From NCBI GenBank assembly GCA_942159475.1, contig OW804095.1, forward strand, positions 154,255,145 through 154,319,144: a DNA stretch of 64,000 nucleotides, written 5' to 3'. The stretch comes from Sthenelais limicola. Lineage: Eukaryota > Annelida > Polychaeta > Phyllodocida > Sigalionidae. Shown piece by piece: positions 29,844-40,002 of the stretch (position 1 is its first letter; each line of letters begins with the position of its first letter). The translations under genes were made by a program, and so were the position numbers. The notes below the pieces were generated by a model. The model had not been told where the DNA came from, ran no database searches, and was given only the letters and a program-made list of their open reading frames with translations.

Positions 29844-30933
29844 ATGCCTAGACAGAAGAGCCTTACCATGAAGATACTGGACCGAGACGTGACCGCGGTC
29901 TCTGGTGACGTAGGTATCTGAACTAAGTTCCAAGACTGACTTGTTAATTGCAGCCACTAATGCTAATCAAAATATTGTACAGCCTATTGTAGAAAACGCA
30001 CAGATTATTCAGCCTATTGCCCAGGTGGTGCAAACTGTTATACGTGATACAATTGACGAGGGACGCCGGGTCAGGCAGGCCCCCGAGCCAACCAGGCCTA
30101 GGGTGGAGAAGCGACCAAGGGCGCCCCAGGTTGAGTACGAGTTTGCTGCCCCAGACATTCTAAGGCGTAGAATGGAGTGCGACGACTATTATGAGCGTGA
30201 ACTTGAGAAGGAGAGATTTGCCAAGGGTTTCTACGGTAAGACAAACATTATCCAGAACCTCCATGCTAATAAGATTCTCGCAAAGCCTTACATGTATGTG
30301 GACAGAGATGGTGAAAAGACTCTGAAACAGAAGGTGGACGCAAGAAACTCTCTAAATGAATTACAATATATTAATGCAAGCCTCTGCCTCCTGCAGGACA
30401 AGAGGGCTTACCAGCCAGGTGATTTCAATGATATTATGCAACATGTAATTGATGTTTCCCAGGACGCATTAGAGCGCCCATGGGGACAGGTCAGACACTG
30501 GTCACAATACATATGGGACCAGATTGAGGGCGGCTCTATAGGCTGGGGCGACTACAATAAGATTTATCAGCACAGGGTGCGAATATCTTTCACTAATGGA
30601 GGGGCAATGAGTAGTACTAATATTGGAAGAGGGAATCAATCTAACTCAATGAATGCCCCCAGCTCTGTTGATGTGGTATGCCGGGCCTTTAATAATGCAC
30701 AAAGGAACCAATGTGGCCACAATGACTCTCATGTAGAAAATGGTACACGCCACCTTCATATTTGCTCATATTGCGATGGGGTGGGTAAGACATGTTATCA
30801 TAATTTCTCTAAGTGTCTCCGAAAGCTCAACACAGGTACTCAGCGGGCGGCAGATGCAAGCACCAGCTCCGGTGGTGGGTCAGGTGCCACATGTGGGTTC
30901 AACGGACAAGGAAGTGGGCCAAAAAACTTCTAG
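29844..30933 (+). CDS. DIRS-like ORF1 (gag-like)
   Basis: The ATG at 29844 (AACATGC) opens a 25-codon frame that stops at 29919. The long frame (open from 29914, 330 codons from a TTG at 29941) has no early ATG. An AG|GTATCT donor at 29913/29914 and a GCAG acceptor at 29953 would join them in phase, but the 40-nt intron is unusually short. Otherwise a frameshift mutation explains it. The protein has an Arg/Pro-rich N-part, a helical middle, and a Cys/His cluster at about 30680-30830: CRAFN, C, H, then HICSYCDG, and H-x4-C. This resembles the gag zinc motifs of DIRS and Ngaro elements. The C-terminus is Gly/Ser-rich. Confidence 0.7.
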
Positions 30934-33005
30934 CGGGCGGGCAGCAATCCCTCGACTGTCCGCCGAAACCGCCAAGCCAGACCGCCTCAAGGGCTGTGAC
31001 GCAGGATAGGGCAACTACACACCGGGACGCCGGACACCTACCCACCGGGGCCTACACTCCCACCGCTCGCACTGTACCCAACAACCATGTCGAAGGAGAA
31101 GGTTCAGGTATGAATGATTACTTCAGTAAAGCTATTGCCAGTTGTAAACATGAATCCAATGAACTAGATGTTGATCTCTCCCCATATGATTTAAAGGAAC
31201 ACAGACAAAAATACTGGCCAAGGGCAAATGCTCCCAACTGTTCTCAAATCACCAGCATATATGATGTTGTCAGAGACACAGGTCTCCCCAATTGTCTATC
31301 TGCCAGAATACCTTTGCCCAGCAACTTGCATGTTGAAGCGTGGAGAAGGTACCTCGGTAACATCAGTGGGGGAGAAACCATTCTAGACTTTATCGTATAC
31401 GGTTTCCCTATAGGATATTTGGGCCCGGTTACACACTTAGACACCGACATGTCCAATCACCCCAGTGCTAATGAGTTCCCTGATCAAGTAGAAGAATTTA
31501 TTGCCAAAGAAATTAACCACGGCGATTTACTGGGCCCTTTCAAAACACCGCCCTTCACTCCCTGGTTACACTGTTCACCTATCATGACGAGGCCAAAGAA
31601 AGAATTGGGTAAACGTAGAATCATTACTGACATGACCTTCCCTGAGGATCTTTCTATCAACCAATTTGTCAGGAAAAACGCTATTTGGGGGAAAGTACAA
31701 CCCCACAAATTACCAACCACCGAAGATCTCGCCAATGATATGAAGTTGTTTGGTAAAGGTTCGTTCATGGGAGTGGTAGACATAAGCCGTGCATATAAGA
31801 ATTTCCATTCAGATCCTCTTGACTGGAATCTCCTATGCATGAAATGGGACAACATGTACTACTGTGACACAACTATGCCATTTGGCAGTAGGAGTTCATC
31901 TTATTTCATGCAGAGCATTGCAAACATTATTGTCAGCATTCTAGGAAGCAAGGGTGTCACATGCCACATGTATTTAGATGACATTGTATACATATCTAGA
32001 ACATATGAATCTGCTAAGGATGACTATATCACCATTTCAACTCTGTGACAGGAACTTGGTCTACCCGAAGCGATGGAGAAAACGCAGGGCCCGGCTACCA
32101 CAGTCACATGGTTGGGTATTGAGTTCTCGACCGAAAACATGTCGCTCTCAATCCCAGAGGTAAAAATAAATGAGGTCCTTCAAAATATTAACAATGTGTA
32201 TGGGTGCAAGACTATTTCAAAGAAATCTCTCCAATCATTGATAGGCTCATTGGTGTATGTGGGTAAATGTGTCCGCCCGGCACGACTCTTCATTTCGCGC
32301 CTCCTCGACGCACTCAGAGCCGGGGGTAATGGTAGAATAAATGTCACCCCTGAAATTCAATTGGACCTGGATTGGTTTAGATCATTCTGCAGCACGTGGA
32401 ATGGCCGCTCACTAATCCCAAACGACCCCATTAGCAAAACAATCGTTGTCGACGCCTGCCTAACAGGGATAGGCGCATCGGACGGCGCTCAGGCTTATGC
32501 CAAACAGGTGTGCGACATGGACGTGGAAGCAGTGAACATATCTGAGTTAGAGGCCATTAACCTAGCCATTGCTTTAGACACATTTATCAGTGAAAAAGAC
32601 GAAGGGGCACACGTCCTTGTCCTCTGTGATAACCAAGCAACAGTTAGTACATTAAACTCAGGAAGGGGGAGAAACAATGTAATACTCTCGGCCGCAAGAG
32701 CCGCCTGGCTGGTACAGGCCAGGAATAGTTTACAAATATTGGTACAACATATTGAAGGTTCCCATAATGTGCTGGCCGACGCTCTTAGCAGAGCTCATCT
32801 GGGAGCAAAACACAGTGACATTGTGTCTGGTTTTATTAATGAGTACACCTTAGAAATCACCGAACCTAACATGCAACAATGGGTAGATAACTGTGATAAA
32901 ATATGTTTCAGACCCAAGGATGCAGCAATTAGTCACCGAGGCGAATCTGAGGCAGGACTCTGCATGGGCACCAGGCACGAGGGCAAACTACAACTCGGCA
33001 ACTAA
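30813..33005 (+). pseudogene. DIRS-like ORF2: reverse transcriptase and RNase H, one in-frame stop
   Basis: Overlaps ORF1 by about 120 nt in the -1 frame. The first codon in the open frame is GTG, so translation probably depends on recoding or a later ATG. RT motifs: KRRIITDMTFP, MGVVDISRAYKN, MPFGSRSSSYFMQ and the catalytic MYLDD near 31969-31983. TGA at 32046-32048 interrupts the frame at STL*QELGLPEAM, with family-like sequence on both sides. RNase H then follows: VVDACLTGIGA, SELEAINLA, LCDNQATV, and HNVLADALSRA. The stop may be a CGA-to-TGA change or a recoded codon. Confidence 0.88.
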
Positions 33006-33876
33006 AACGTTTCTTGCATTCCTGAGGGAGGTATCCACAACACCAGAGGAGTGCACATACGTCCACTTGGGTGCATATATCGAGTATCGGTGTAAACATA
33101 TCCCCTCTCCCAAGACTGTGCAAAACAATATATCACATATCAGAAACCTTTTTCATAAGAGAAACATCTCTACCGCCCCTCTTGATCATCAACGTACCAT
33201 ATGGGCCATAAAGGCCATTCTAAAGAACAAGGCGTATATTCCACGTACAAAGCAACCATTGCAATTACATGATTTTAAACGTATCATCTGCAACATATCT
33301 AGTCAGAATGACGGTCTCATCCTAAAAGCTGTGCTTCTTATTTTATACTATGCTGCTCTTAGGCAGAGCGAGGTAGTGCCCCCATCAATAAAATCCTTCA
33401 ACCCCGCAGTCCACCTGACAAGGGCCGATGTCACAGTGAAAGGTAACTCGGTGGAAATACATGTGAAGTCCGCTAAAAACATGCAAACAACGTATGAAAG
33501 AAAGACTTTAACTTTGCAGGGTTCAGATGATAACGACCTCTGTGTAGTTAATGCAGTAAAGAATATGTATCAACAAATTCCAACAGTAAAAGATAACCAG
33601 TCTTTTGCAGTGTTTCCGGGCTCCATTACACCAGTACCAGTCACCCACATCAGAAGATCATGGGAACAAGCGCTACGACACATTGGTCTCGACCCAAGTC
33701 AGCACTCCTTACACAGCATCCGTAAGACGGCAGCTACAGCAGCCCACCTGGCGGGTTGCACGGATCTACAGATACAGAAATTCGTCGGGTGGAAATCCGA
33801 CGCATACAAATCTTATGTATTCACTGATCGAAATGCTGTAAATCTTCAACTCATAAAATCTTTATCCACCTTATAA
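32920..33876 (+). CDS. DIRS-like ORF3: tyrosine recombinase
   Basis: 318 residues from the ATG at 32920, overlapping ORF2 by about 85 nt in another frame. This is the phage-integrase fold recombinase that would insert the circular cDNA. The N-terminal SAM-like part includes APGTRANYNSATKTFLAFLR. Catalytic residues visible: Arg148 (AALRQSEV), His265 and Arg268 (HSIRKTAATAA), a Trp in GWKSDAYKSYV, and the nucleophile Tyr299 (codon 33814). Tyr296 is the alternative. No disruption is seen, so this enzyme may still be intact although ORF2 is not. Confidence 0.92.
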   Translation: MQQLVTEANLRQDSAWAPGTRANYNSATKTFLAFLREVSTTPEECTYVHLGAYIEYRCKHIPSPKTVQNNISHIRNLFHKRNISTAPLDHQRTIWAIKAILKNKAYIPRTKQPLQLHDFKRIICNISSQNDGLILKAVLLILYYAALRQSEVVPPSIKSFNPAVHLTRADVTVKGNSVEIHVKSAKNMQTTYERKTLTLQGSDDNDLCVVNAVKNMYQQIPTVKDNQSFAVFPGSITPVPVTHIRRSWEQALRHIGLDPSQHSLHSIRKTAATAAHLAGCTDLQIQKFVGWKSDAYKSYVFTDRNAVNLQLIKSLSTL

Positions 33877-34499
33877 AATCATCCCACCAACTCCCACCCA
33901 TAAATTTGGCTCTTCTTGGGTTAATCTTATCTTCTCACAATCAAATTTATATTATCTTACCTCTTCAACTTTTATATAAAAATCAATCTACAAAACAAAA
34001 ATCATTTTACAACTTATAATTTTACAAACCATTTTACAAATAAAAATATCCCAAAAGGAGCCACCTACTTTCACTTCTCTTTTCGCGACCGCTAATGTGT
34101 CTGTCATTATAAAGGGGTTTATACATCAAGAAAGTTTACCAGCTTTGCAATCACACCTCTGTTGAGTGTTTAAAACTTCTATATGTTGTTTACTATTGAG
34201 AAATGTGATGCCAGTATATCCATGTATACCTTGGTTTAGTTGAGAGCAAGTAGAAAGAGAATTTCCCCAAACCAGCCTTTGTAACTCTTACATACTCCCC
34301 CCACTAGTGGGATAACCAGTTTAGATGCTGCATATCAATACCTGTTCAATAGCCAGGACAGTGGAGAGACCACCCAGAATCTGTAGGCCATCCAAGTATA
34401 TATCATGGATATCAGGGTCATCGTCTTCTAGTCTGGCAATATTCTCTAAATAGGAATGTATTATTTTGTTATACATGTTGGGCTCTGGGGCAGCTATGT
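33877..34499. other. DIRS 3' region and unrecognised flank
   Basis: AT-rich with TTTACAA words. CTTTTCGCGACCGCTAATG at 34079-34097 is the candidate right terminal repeat of the DIRS-like element. Nothing else is recognised. Confidence 0.45.
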
Positions 34500-34617
34500 G
34501 TAGGATAGAGGACGAGACACTGTTCTCTTAGTGAATATAATTGTCCAAGGCCGTCAGGCCGCGGACAATTGTATTCACTAAGAGAACAGGGTCGAGTCCT
34601 CTAGCATGCTTATCCTA
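34500..34617. mobile_element. Foldback element, about 47-bp arms
   Basis: Arms around CTGTTCTCTTAGTGAATA and its inverse (34519-34546 and 34563-34590, one mismatch in 27). The pairing extends outward through AGAGGAC and GTAGGATA. The centre is GGCCGTCAGGCC. No coding. Confidence 0.75.
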
Positions 34618-34670
34618 CTTCACTTGTTTGTTATTGAAACCTCAATTGTTAGTTATTGAGGTGATCCAAT

Positions 34671-34738
34671 CTCCCTACCACCCTACCACCCTACCACCCT
34701 ACCACCCTACCACCCTACCACCCTACCACCCTACCACT
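34671..34738. repeat. Microsatellite (CCACCCTAC)n
   Basis: About seven tandem 9-bp units. Confidence 0.93.
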
Positions 34739-35279
34739 CAACAATGACTGACTGATCAGTGAGCGGGATTGCTAGGAGATACATGGTCCTCACTCTCACT
34801 CTCACTGATGTGTATGGGAGAACAATGAATGAAGAATAATTCATTCAATTCCTCCTCTGACAAATTGATGGACCTGGCTCTCTCCCATTTCGAGTACACC
34901 CAAGTCTCAAATACTGAGTATCTGTTAGTTATGACAATGTTGTTAAAGTAATATAATAAATATATCTGATCCATATTACACTTTTCTTAACTTCTCAACA
35001 CCAAGATGGGTTTGATATAATTGGTAACATTGATATAATTTACTCTCTAAATTCCAATTATCTATTGATTAATTATTTGTTTTTTTATTCCTCATTTTTT
35101 AACTCAGTGTATGTTCATAGTTATATAGTTATATAACTACACAAAATTACAACTGATTAAATAAGATATATTTCTCACCACTGTTTACCATCATTGGACT
35201 CTGCTTGACTCATTTTCCTGTGACACATCACATGTTCTATTTCAGGAATCATACTATGCTATATACAACAGATCCTATC
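34739..35279. other. Non-coding, fragment of family B
   Basis: At 35175-35230 a fragment with TTTACCATCATTGGA and CATTTTCCTGTGACACATCA matches the family B right end. The rest is unrecognised. Confidence 0.45.
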
Positions 35280-35280
35280 T

Positions 35281-35376
35281 GAGCCTCTGTGGCTGAGTGG
35301 GTAGTAGAGCCTTCAACTCTACCTGCCAGCCTATACTTATGTGAGAGGTCCTGGGTTCGAATCCAGGCCAATCTTA
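35281..35376 (+). repeat. tRNA-related sequence, probable SINE head or tRNA pseudogene
   Basis: An A-box-like TGGCTGAGTGGG and a B-box GGTTCGAATCC are correctly ordered about 55 nt apart. A TAGAG/CTCTA stem has a 7-nt loop CCTTCAA in the anticodon position, and CCTGG/CCAGG encloses the T-loop. The base before the anticodon is C rather than the invariant T. The T-arm registers only with an 8-nt loop, and no proper acceptor stem forms. A functional tRNA is unlikely. Confidence 0.5.
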
Positions 35377-35401
35377 GTTCAAAATTATTTGCAACAGATA
35401 C

Positions 35402-35487
35402 CTGAGTGGACTCTTTAATGAAAGAGTCCGCCCAGGCATCTGAGAGGACTCTTAGGAGCGGACTCTTTCATTAAAGAGTCTGCTCAG
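35402..35487. repeat. Nested palindromes
   Basis: GGACTCTTTAATGAAAGAGTCC is itself a hairpin. A second one of inverse sequence (GGACTCTTTCATTAAAGAGTCT) follows. The two 30-nt arms (35402-35431, 35458-35487) match at 28 of 30 positions. The site can fold as two small hairpins or one long stem. Confidence 0.75.
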
Positions 35488-36194
35488 AAGGCTCAAAGAG
35501 TACACCTGGAATACAGGACTGTACTCTTCAAGCATGGGAGTCCGCCCAAGCCAATGCTGGGGAATAGGGGAACCACAGCAAGTGTAGGATAAGGTAGGAG
35601 AACCTTTCTTGGATTGATGCAATGTGATATTTACAATTGCCTCATTTGTCTGCTCTCAGAAATCCCTTGAAAGTACCATCTTCATTATACTGCAGCCAGA
35701 TATAGGTGATGCAACTTGTATCACCAGGACAGTTCTCTGTGGAACTTTCTCCTGGTGCAGAGGGACTCTTTGGCCAACTTTTGAATTTGCTTCTTCAAAA
35801 GATGTTTCAGTCATTTGATCTGCATTTGGCATGGTTAAAAATCAGTAATGAACATTGCATCCGGAGCCAGATAAAATTGTATAAGGCTAGAGGGGAACTT
35901 TCTCTATTGAGAAAGAATTTCTATAGTTTGTCATGTATTTGACTGTCTATCTATGGATTGATGTGATATATTTCCTGCATATAGACATATGAGATAGTTG
36001 TCTATGTACATAATATGATCATAAAGAAAATTATTTAATTACATAAGGAAGTTATCCTATCACTTGCCATATTGTATTCTTTCAGTAAATGCGATTTAAC
36101 CATCAGTAAAATAAGGACTGCCATCAAGAGAATAGTGTCTATGGAATCTGGGCATTGCTTTGCCACTGAGCATGTGTCCTACAGCATTAGTGCC
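35488..36194. other. Non-coding, nothing recognised
   Basis: Short frames only. I see no repeat or RNA gene. Confidence 0.5.
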
Positions 36195-36914
36195 ATTCAC
36201 CATACATGAAAACTCCATATTAGACCCCATAGTTGGTCCTATACTATGTTTTTTTCAAAGGTTTTGAACTTTTCCAAAATTGTCAGAATTTCAGTGGTGG
36301 CCATCTTGGATATGGGTTAGGCAATGAATAACATGGTTTTAAATGTTCTCACTGTGTTGGGCATACCTGAAAACCCCATAATAGTCAACAAAATTGGTCC
36401 TTATACTATATTTCAATCAACAGTTTTGAACTTTTTCAATATTGTCAGATTTTCAATGGCGGCCATCTTGGATATGAGTTGTCATGCAATGTCTAACATG
36501 TTTTTAAATGTTATCACAGCATTGGTCATACCTGAAAACCCCATAATGGGCACCAAAATTGGCCTCATACCATGTTTCAATCAAAAGTTATGAACTTTTC
36601 CAAAATTGTCAGATTTCCAATTGTGGCCATCTTGGATATCGGATATTAGGAAATGTCTAACATGATTTTAAATATCACCAGTGTGTTGGGCATATCTGAA
36701 AACCCCATTATAAACACCAAATACATCCATTTGCTATGTTCTGATCAAAAGTTACATTGATTTTTAGCTGGGCACTTATCCCATGGCAGCCATTTTGGAA
36801 AATGGCTATTTTCCCCTATTTCCCAACGATAAATTTTTCTACATTTTTAGTATGTTAATACAGGGCCCTTGTGGGAAAGGATGGTGAAAACCGCATTTCT
36901 GTTCTAGTTTTTTT
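36195..36914. repeat. Right arm of the long inverted repeat pair (repeat D)
   Basis: Inverse of 27852-28475, with about four subunits containing GGCCATCTTGGAT, ATACCTGAAAACCCCATAAT and TTTCAATCAAAAGTT. The outer end is CGATAAATTTTTCTACATTT..GGATGGTGAAAACCGCATTT. Confidence 0.8.
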
Positions 36915-37169
36915 GACATTTTGGGTTTTTTGAGCTAGATTGCCTGGACCAATAGCTAGTTACATGAAGAAACAGTGGCTAAAACATGAGATATTAAGGA
37001 AGACATTCAAAAACTGTGCTGTGCTCTTCATGGGACTGTGTCTGACAGGGGAAACCTCCGGCTGGCCCCACCCACCCCTTTTATACTGAAGGTGCCCCTT
37101 TAAAGCAGTGAAGGGATAGACCTGAGGGTCTTCCTCTGGTGTCTGGTTCCATGCCAGTCAATGATACAT

Positions 37170-37405
37170 GGGTCAGGGTTTCAGAAAATGTACAATTAGC
37201 AGCTCTACACATTTAGTAAATTATCTTAAATTAGGCTGGAATATGATGAATACCGGGTATATCTGAGTATATTTGGTATCGCATTGATTTAAAGTAGCAG
37301 TTCTGTTATGTTAAACTGCATTTTGAAGCTCATTTTATGTCTTAAATGTGGGTTATTTGAGAGGATTGGTGAAGGTGAATTGTACATTTTCTGAAAATCT
37401 GACCC
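37170..37405. mobile_element. Miniature family A, copy 6
   Basis: 236 bp, same orientation as copies 4 and 5. ACAT flanks both ends (37166-37169 and 37406-37409), the best candidate target duplication in the family. Confidence 0.8.
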
Positions 37406-38420
37406 ACATAGAGCTGCAGGAGGGTTCTTACCGTGACATGGGAGGAGGGATGGACGGAGTGAGAGGAGAGAATAATCACATTAGCAATATGTAACACAAT
37501 TATAGAGAGTGATAGCAGGTCCTACTCTACTACCGCTGTCAGCGCTTTACCTACTCTTATATAGGTCACTAGGTCACCTGATTACTGACACCTGCGATAG
37601 AGGGCACCACAGGTGGCAGGTAGGAGAGTGATTAACCATGGCCTGGAGGAGGAAGGATTCCTGTGTATGAGGCTATCAAATTATTACTTTCTCAACAGCG
37701 AGCGCTTAGAACACTGTCATTGGGAGCAACTCATGGGGAGGGACTGGGAAGAGGAGCCACTCTGCATTATTATGCCTTTAGCCGGTGAGAATCCACAATA
37801 AGTATAATGTAGACCCACAGTGCCTGCTATGTAATATATATGTTCTTTTATGATATACGCATTGCTCTAAGGACAACATATCTAGAGTGAATTATGCATA
37901 GTGCATATTTCACTAGTGAGCTATGTGTGGTAGTCAAGGCAATCAAATTTACCACCACATTTAACTTCATAACTCTGTAATTCAACTTTACAAATTGTTT
38001 CATATTTATAGTATTAAAAGCGTGCTATGCACAGGTATTTGCTAGTGGGACAGTGTTGTCCTTGTTCCCTCTCCCACTATCTTTCACTTTCAAGTTGTCT
38101 CTATAACTTAGTATCTTCATACCACAAATGGAACCCTGTTTAGATGCTTTTTTTGGTCACTGTTCAGTGTTGTGCTGTTGTTGTGTTGCCTGTCCCTGTC
38201 CCTGTCCCACTCCCTCTCCCTCTCCCATCCCATCTTTCATTGTGAGGTAATTAGTGGACAGGTTCCCCCTGCTCGACTTCAAAAACCATCACAAACAATA
38301 GTTTATGAACTGATTCAACTCTGATGATGCTCCTTTCGGTGGAAATATATCAACTCCTGTCCCATAGTGAAGCAATGATGTGCCCGTCCATGATGTCATG
38401 CTTTGGATGACCCAGAAACC
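37406..38420. other. Non-coding, nothing recognised
   Basis: About 1 kb with only short frames. CCCTGTCCCTGTCCCACTCCC near 38195 is a minor simple repeat. Confidence 0.5.
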
Positions 38421-38974
38421 TGGTGTAGGGGCACTGATAGGTTTGTTTTCAGGCAGTGCTGGGGGCCCTGGATGGGGGTGCTCAATGTAAACCCATTTCT
38501 AACCCCTTTCCAACACTAATTTGTTAATGAAACATAGTGGAATGGTTCGGCATCATTTTTGGCAATGTGCATGTGAAATATAATGGAGATCTGGCCAGCA
38601 GTTTCAGAGAAGATAGCGGTTTAAGCCTCCAAATCCTTATTTTATTAATATAGAGATACACTGCTATGCCTATGTCATTGGTCAGAAGTAAGTGGACGTC
38701 TACCCCACGGCGTCAGGTTAATTTCTCATCAGGTTAATCTAAATATTAATAAAATAGTGTTTGAACCTATAAAATCCCTATCTTCTCAGAAACCGTTGGC
38801 CAGATCTCCGATATATTTCAGGTGCACATTGCCTCAAATGGTGCCGAGCCATTCCACTATGTTTTATTAACACTTTTGGAAGATATCAGGGTTTGAAATG
38901 GGTTGAAATTGAACACCCCATCCAGGGTCCCCATCGGTGCCTGAAAGCAATTTCCTATCAGTGCCCCTACATCA
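38421..38974. mobile_element. Large foldback element, about 220-bp arms
   Basis: 38421-38640 and 38761-38974 are diverged reverse complements sharing GTAGGGGCACTGATAGG, CCTGGATGGGG, AAACATAGTGGAATGG, GGCAATGTGCA and GGAGATCTGGCCA. The centre keeps a weaker inverted ATTTTATTAATAT. No coding capacity. Confidence 0.8.
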
Positions 38975-39174
38975 GATTGAGGTGATTTGCATATTGGTTG
39001 GATTGAGGTCATGACGCAATGTTGTCTGTTGCTAAGCAGCACCCAGATGACCGTTCATCCACGCCTGGGTGAAGCTGACTGAAACTTTGCACGTCGTTGT
39101 TCACTAAAGGACAGGAGATATATTTCACCATATTTTCACCAAAAGGAACTCACACTACATAATAGTAAGCAGGA

Positions 39175-39370
39175 TTACTCCTCTCTCTCTCCATCTCTCT
39201 CCTCTCTCCTGTCTCCCTCTCCCTCTCTCTCACTCACTCTCTCTTGGGACCGGTGTAACAGTTCTAAATTACCCCCCGATCTAATGTACCCCCCCGGTAA
39301 TTTAGACCTCAGGTTTAAATGACCCCCTATAGGTTCAAATTACCCCCCTTTGTTTCTTTGATAATCTTGG
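39175..39370. repeat. CTCTCT microsatellite and ACCCCC-rich flank
   Basis: 39180-39243 is a CT-rich simple repeat. 39265-39350 repeats AAAT(T/G)ACCCCC-type words. A similar TTTAGTTTCCCCCTTTGGGG segment appears near 48565, on the other side of Gypsy element 2. Confidence 0.65.
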
Positions 39371-39513
39371 ATTTTGTAAATTCTATTGATTCCATTACTT
39401 GCCTCAAATTAGGATTATGCTACAACCCCACATTTAAAATTGAATTGGACTATTGTAGATTGGAATTTACGATTTTTGCTCTATGTAATGCCTATAAGTA
39501 GAATTGTCACTAT

Positions 39514-39877
39514 TGTAGTGGTCGTGTGTTTTATGGGTTCCGGAATAGTGCAGTCCGGGAGTCCGAGACTGTCCGCTGGTTGATTCCAGTCCTTTCGGAC
39601 TGACGCCAGAGGGCAGTCAAGGGCTCTCGGATCTATCCGAAGCACAGACCCTGGAAGAGTGGTCTGTAGCTTATTTACTATTATTTGTATTCATCACTTT
39701 ATATTGTGTCTTTTCCTTGTATATTGTCATTTTATACTATTTCCTGTTGTATATGTTCCCTTTCTGGCTGGTCCAGAAAGGTTGGTCTAAGGTTGTGAGG
39801 TAATAAAACCAGAGTATGAGAGTAATTCTTGTTCCGTTTTATTCCTAAGCTAAGAGTCCCGAACCGAGTTCACTACA
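39514..39877 (+). repeat. 5' LTR of Gypsy element 2
   Basis: 364 bp, TGTAGTGG...CACTACA. AATAAA at 39802-39807. The PBS follows after 2 nt. Confidence 0.97.
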
Positions 39878-39879
39878 AT

Positions 39880-39891
39880 TGGTGCCGTGAC
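39880..39891 (+). promoter_or_regulatory. Primer binding site, probably tRNA-His
   Basis: TGGTGCCGTGAC, identical to the site in element 1 and complementary to the tRNA-His 3' end as recalled. Confidence 0.75.
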
Positions 39892-40002
39892 CAGTTCTTA
39901 GCCACAACCAGAAGTTAGCTTTTCAAAAAGCCTGAAAAGTGTTCGGATCCATCCAGGTAGAATTCTATGAATTAAAAAAAAAAGAGAAAGAGGTCGGTAG
40001 AA

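Larger units (their letters stand above)
29531..34110 (+). mobile_element. DIRS-like tyrosine-recombinase retrotransposon
   Basis: Three overlapping frames code for a Cys/His gag, an RT plus RNase H, and a tyrosine recombinase, the defining set of the DIRS order. There is no DDE integrase and no LTR. Edges are approximate. CATTAGCGG at 29544 and its inverse CCGCTAATG at 34089 may belong to inverted terminal repeats (GAAA-rich inner flanks also agree), favouring DIRS proper over Ngaro or PAT. I did not find an internal complementary region or a methyltransferase domain. One in-frame stop in RT/RNase H makes it defective or recoded. Confidence 0.85.

Noticed and set aside
35281..35376. Functional tRNA gene
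   Set aside because: No acceptor stem, wrong base before the anticodon and an irregular T-arm. SINE head or pseudogene fits better.
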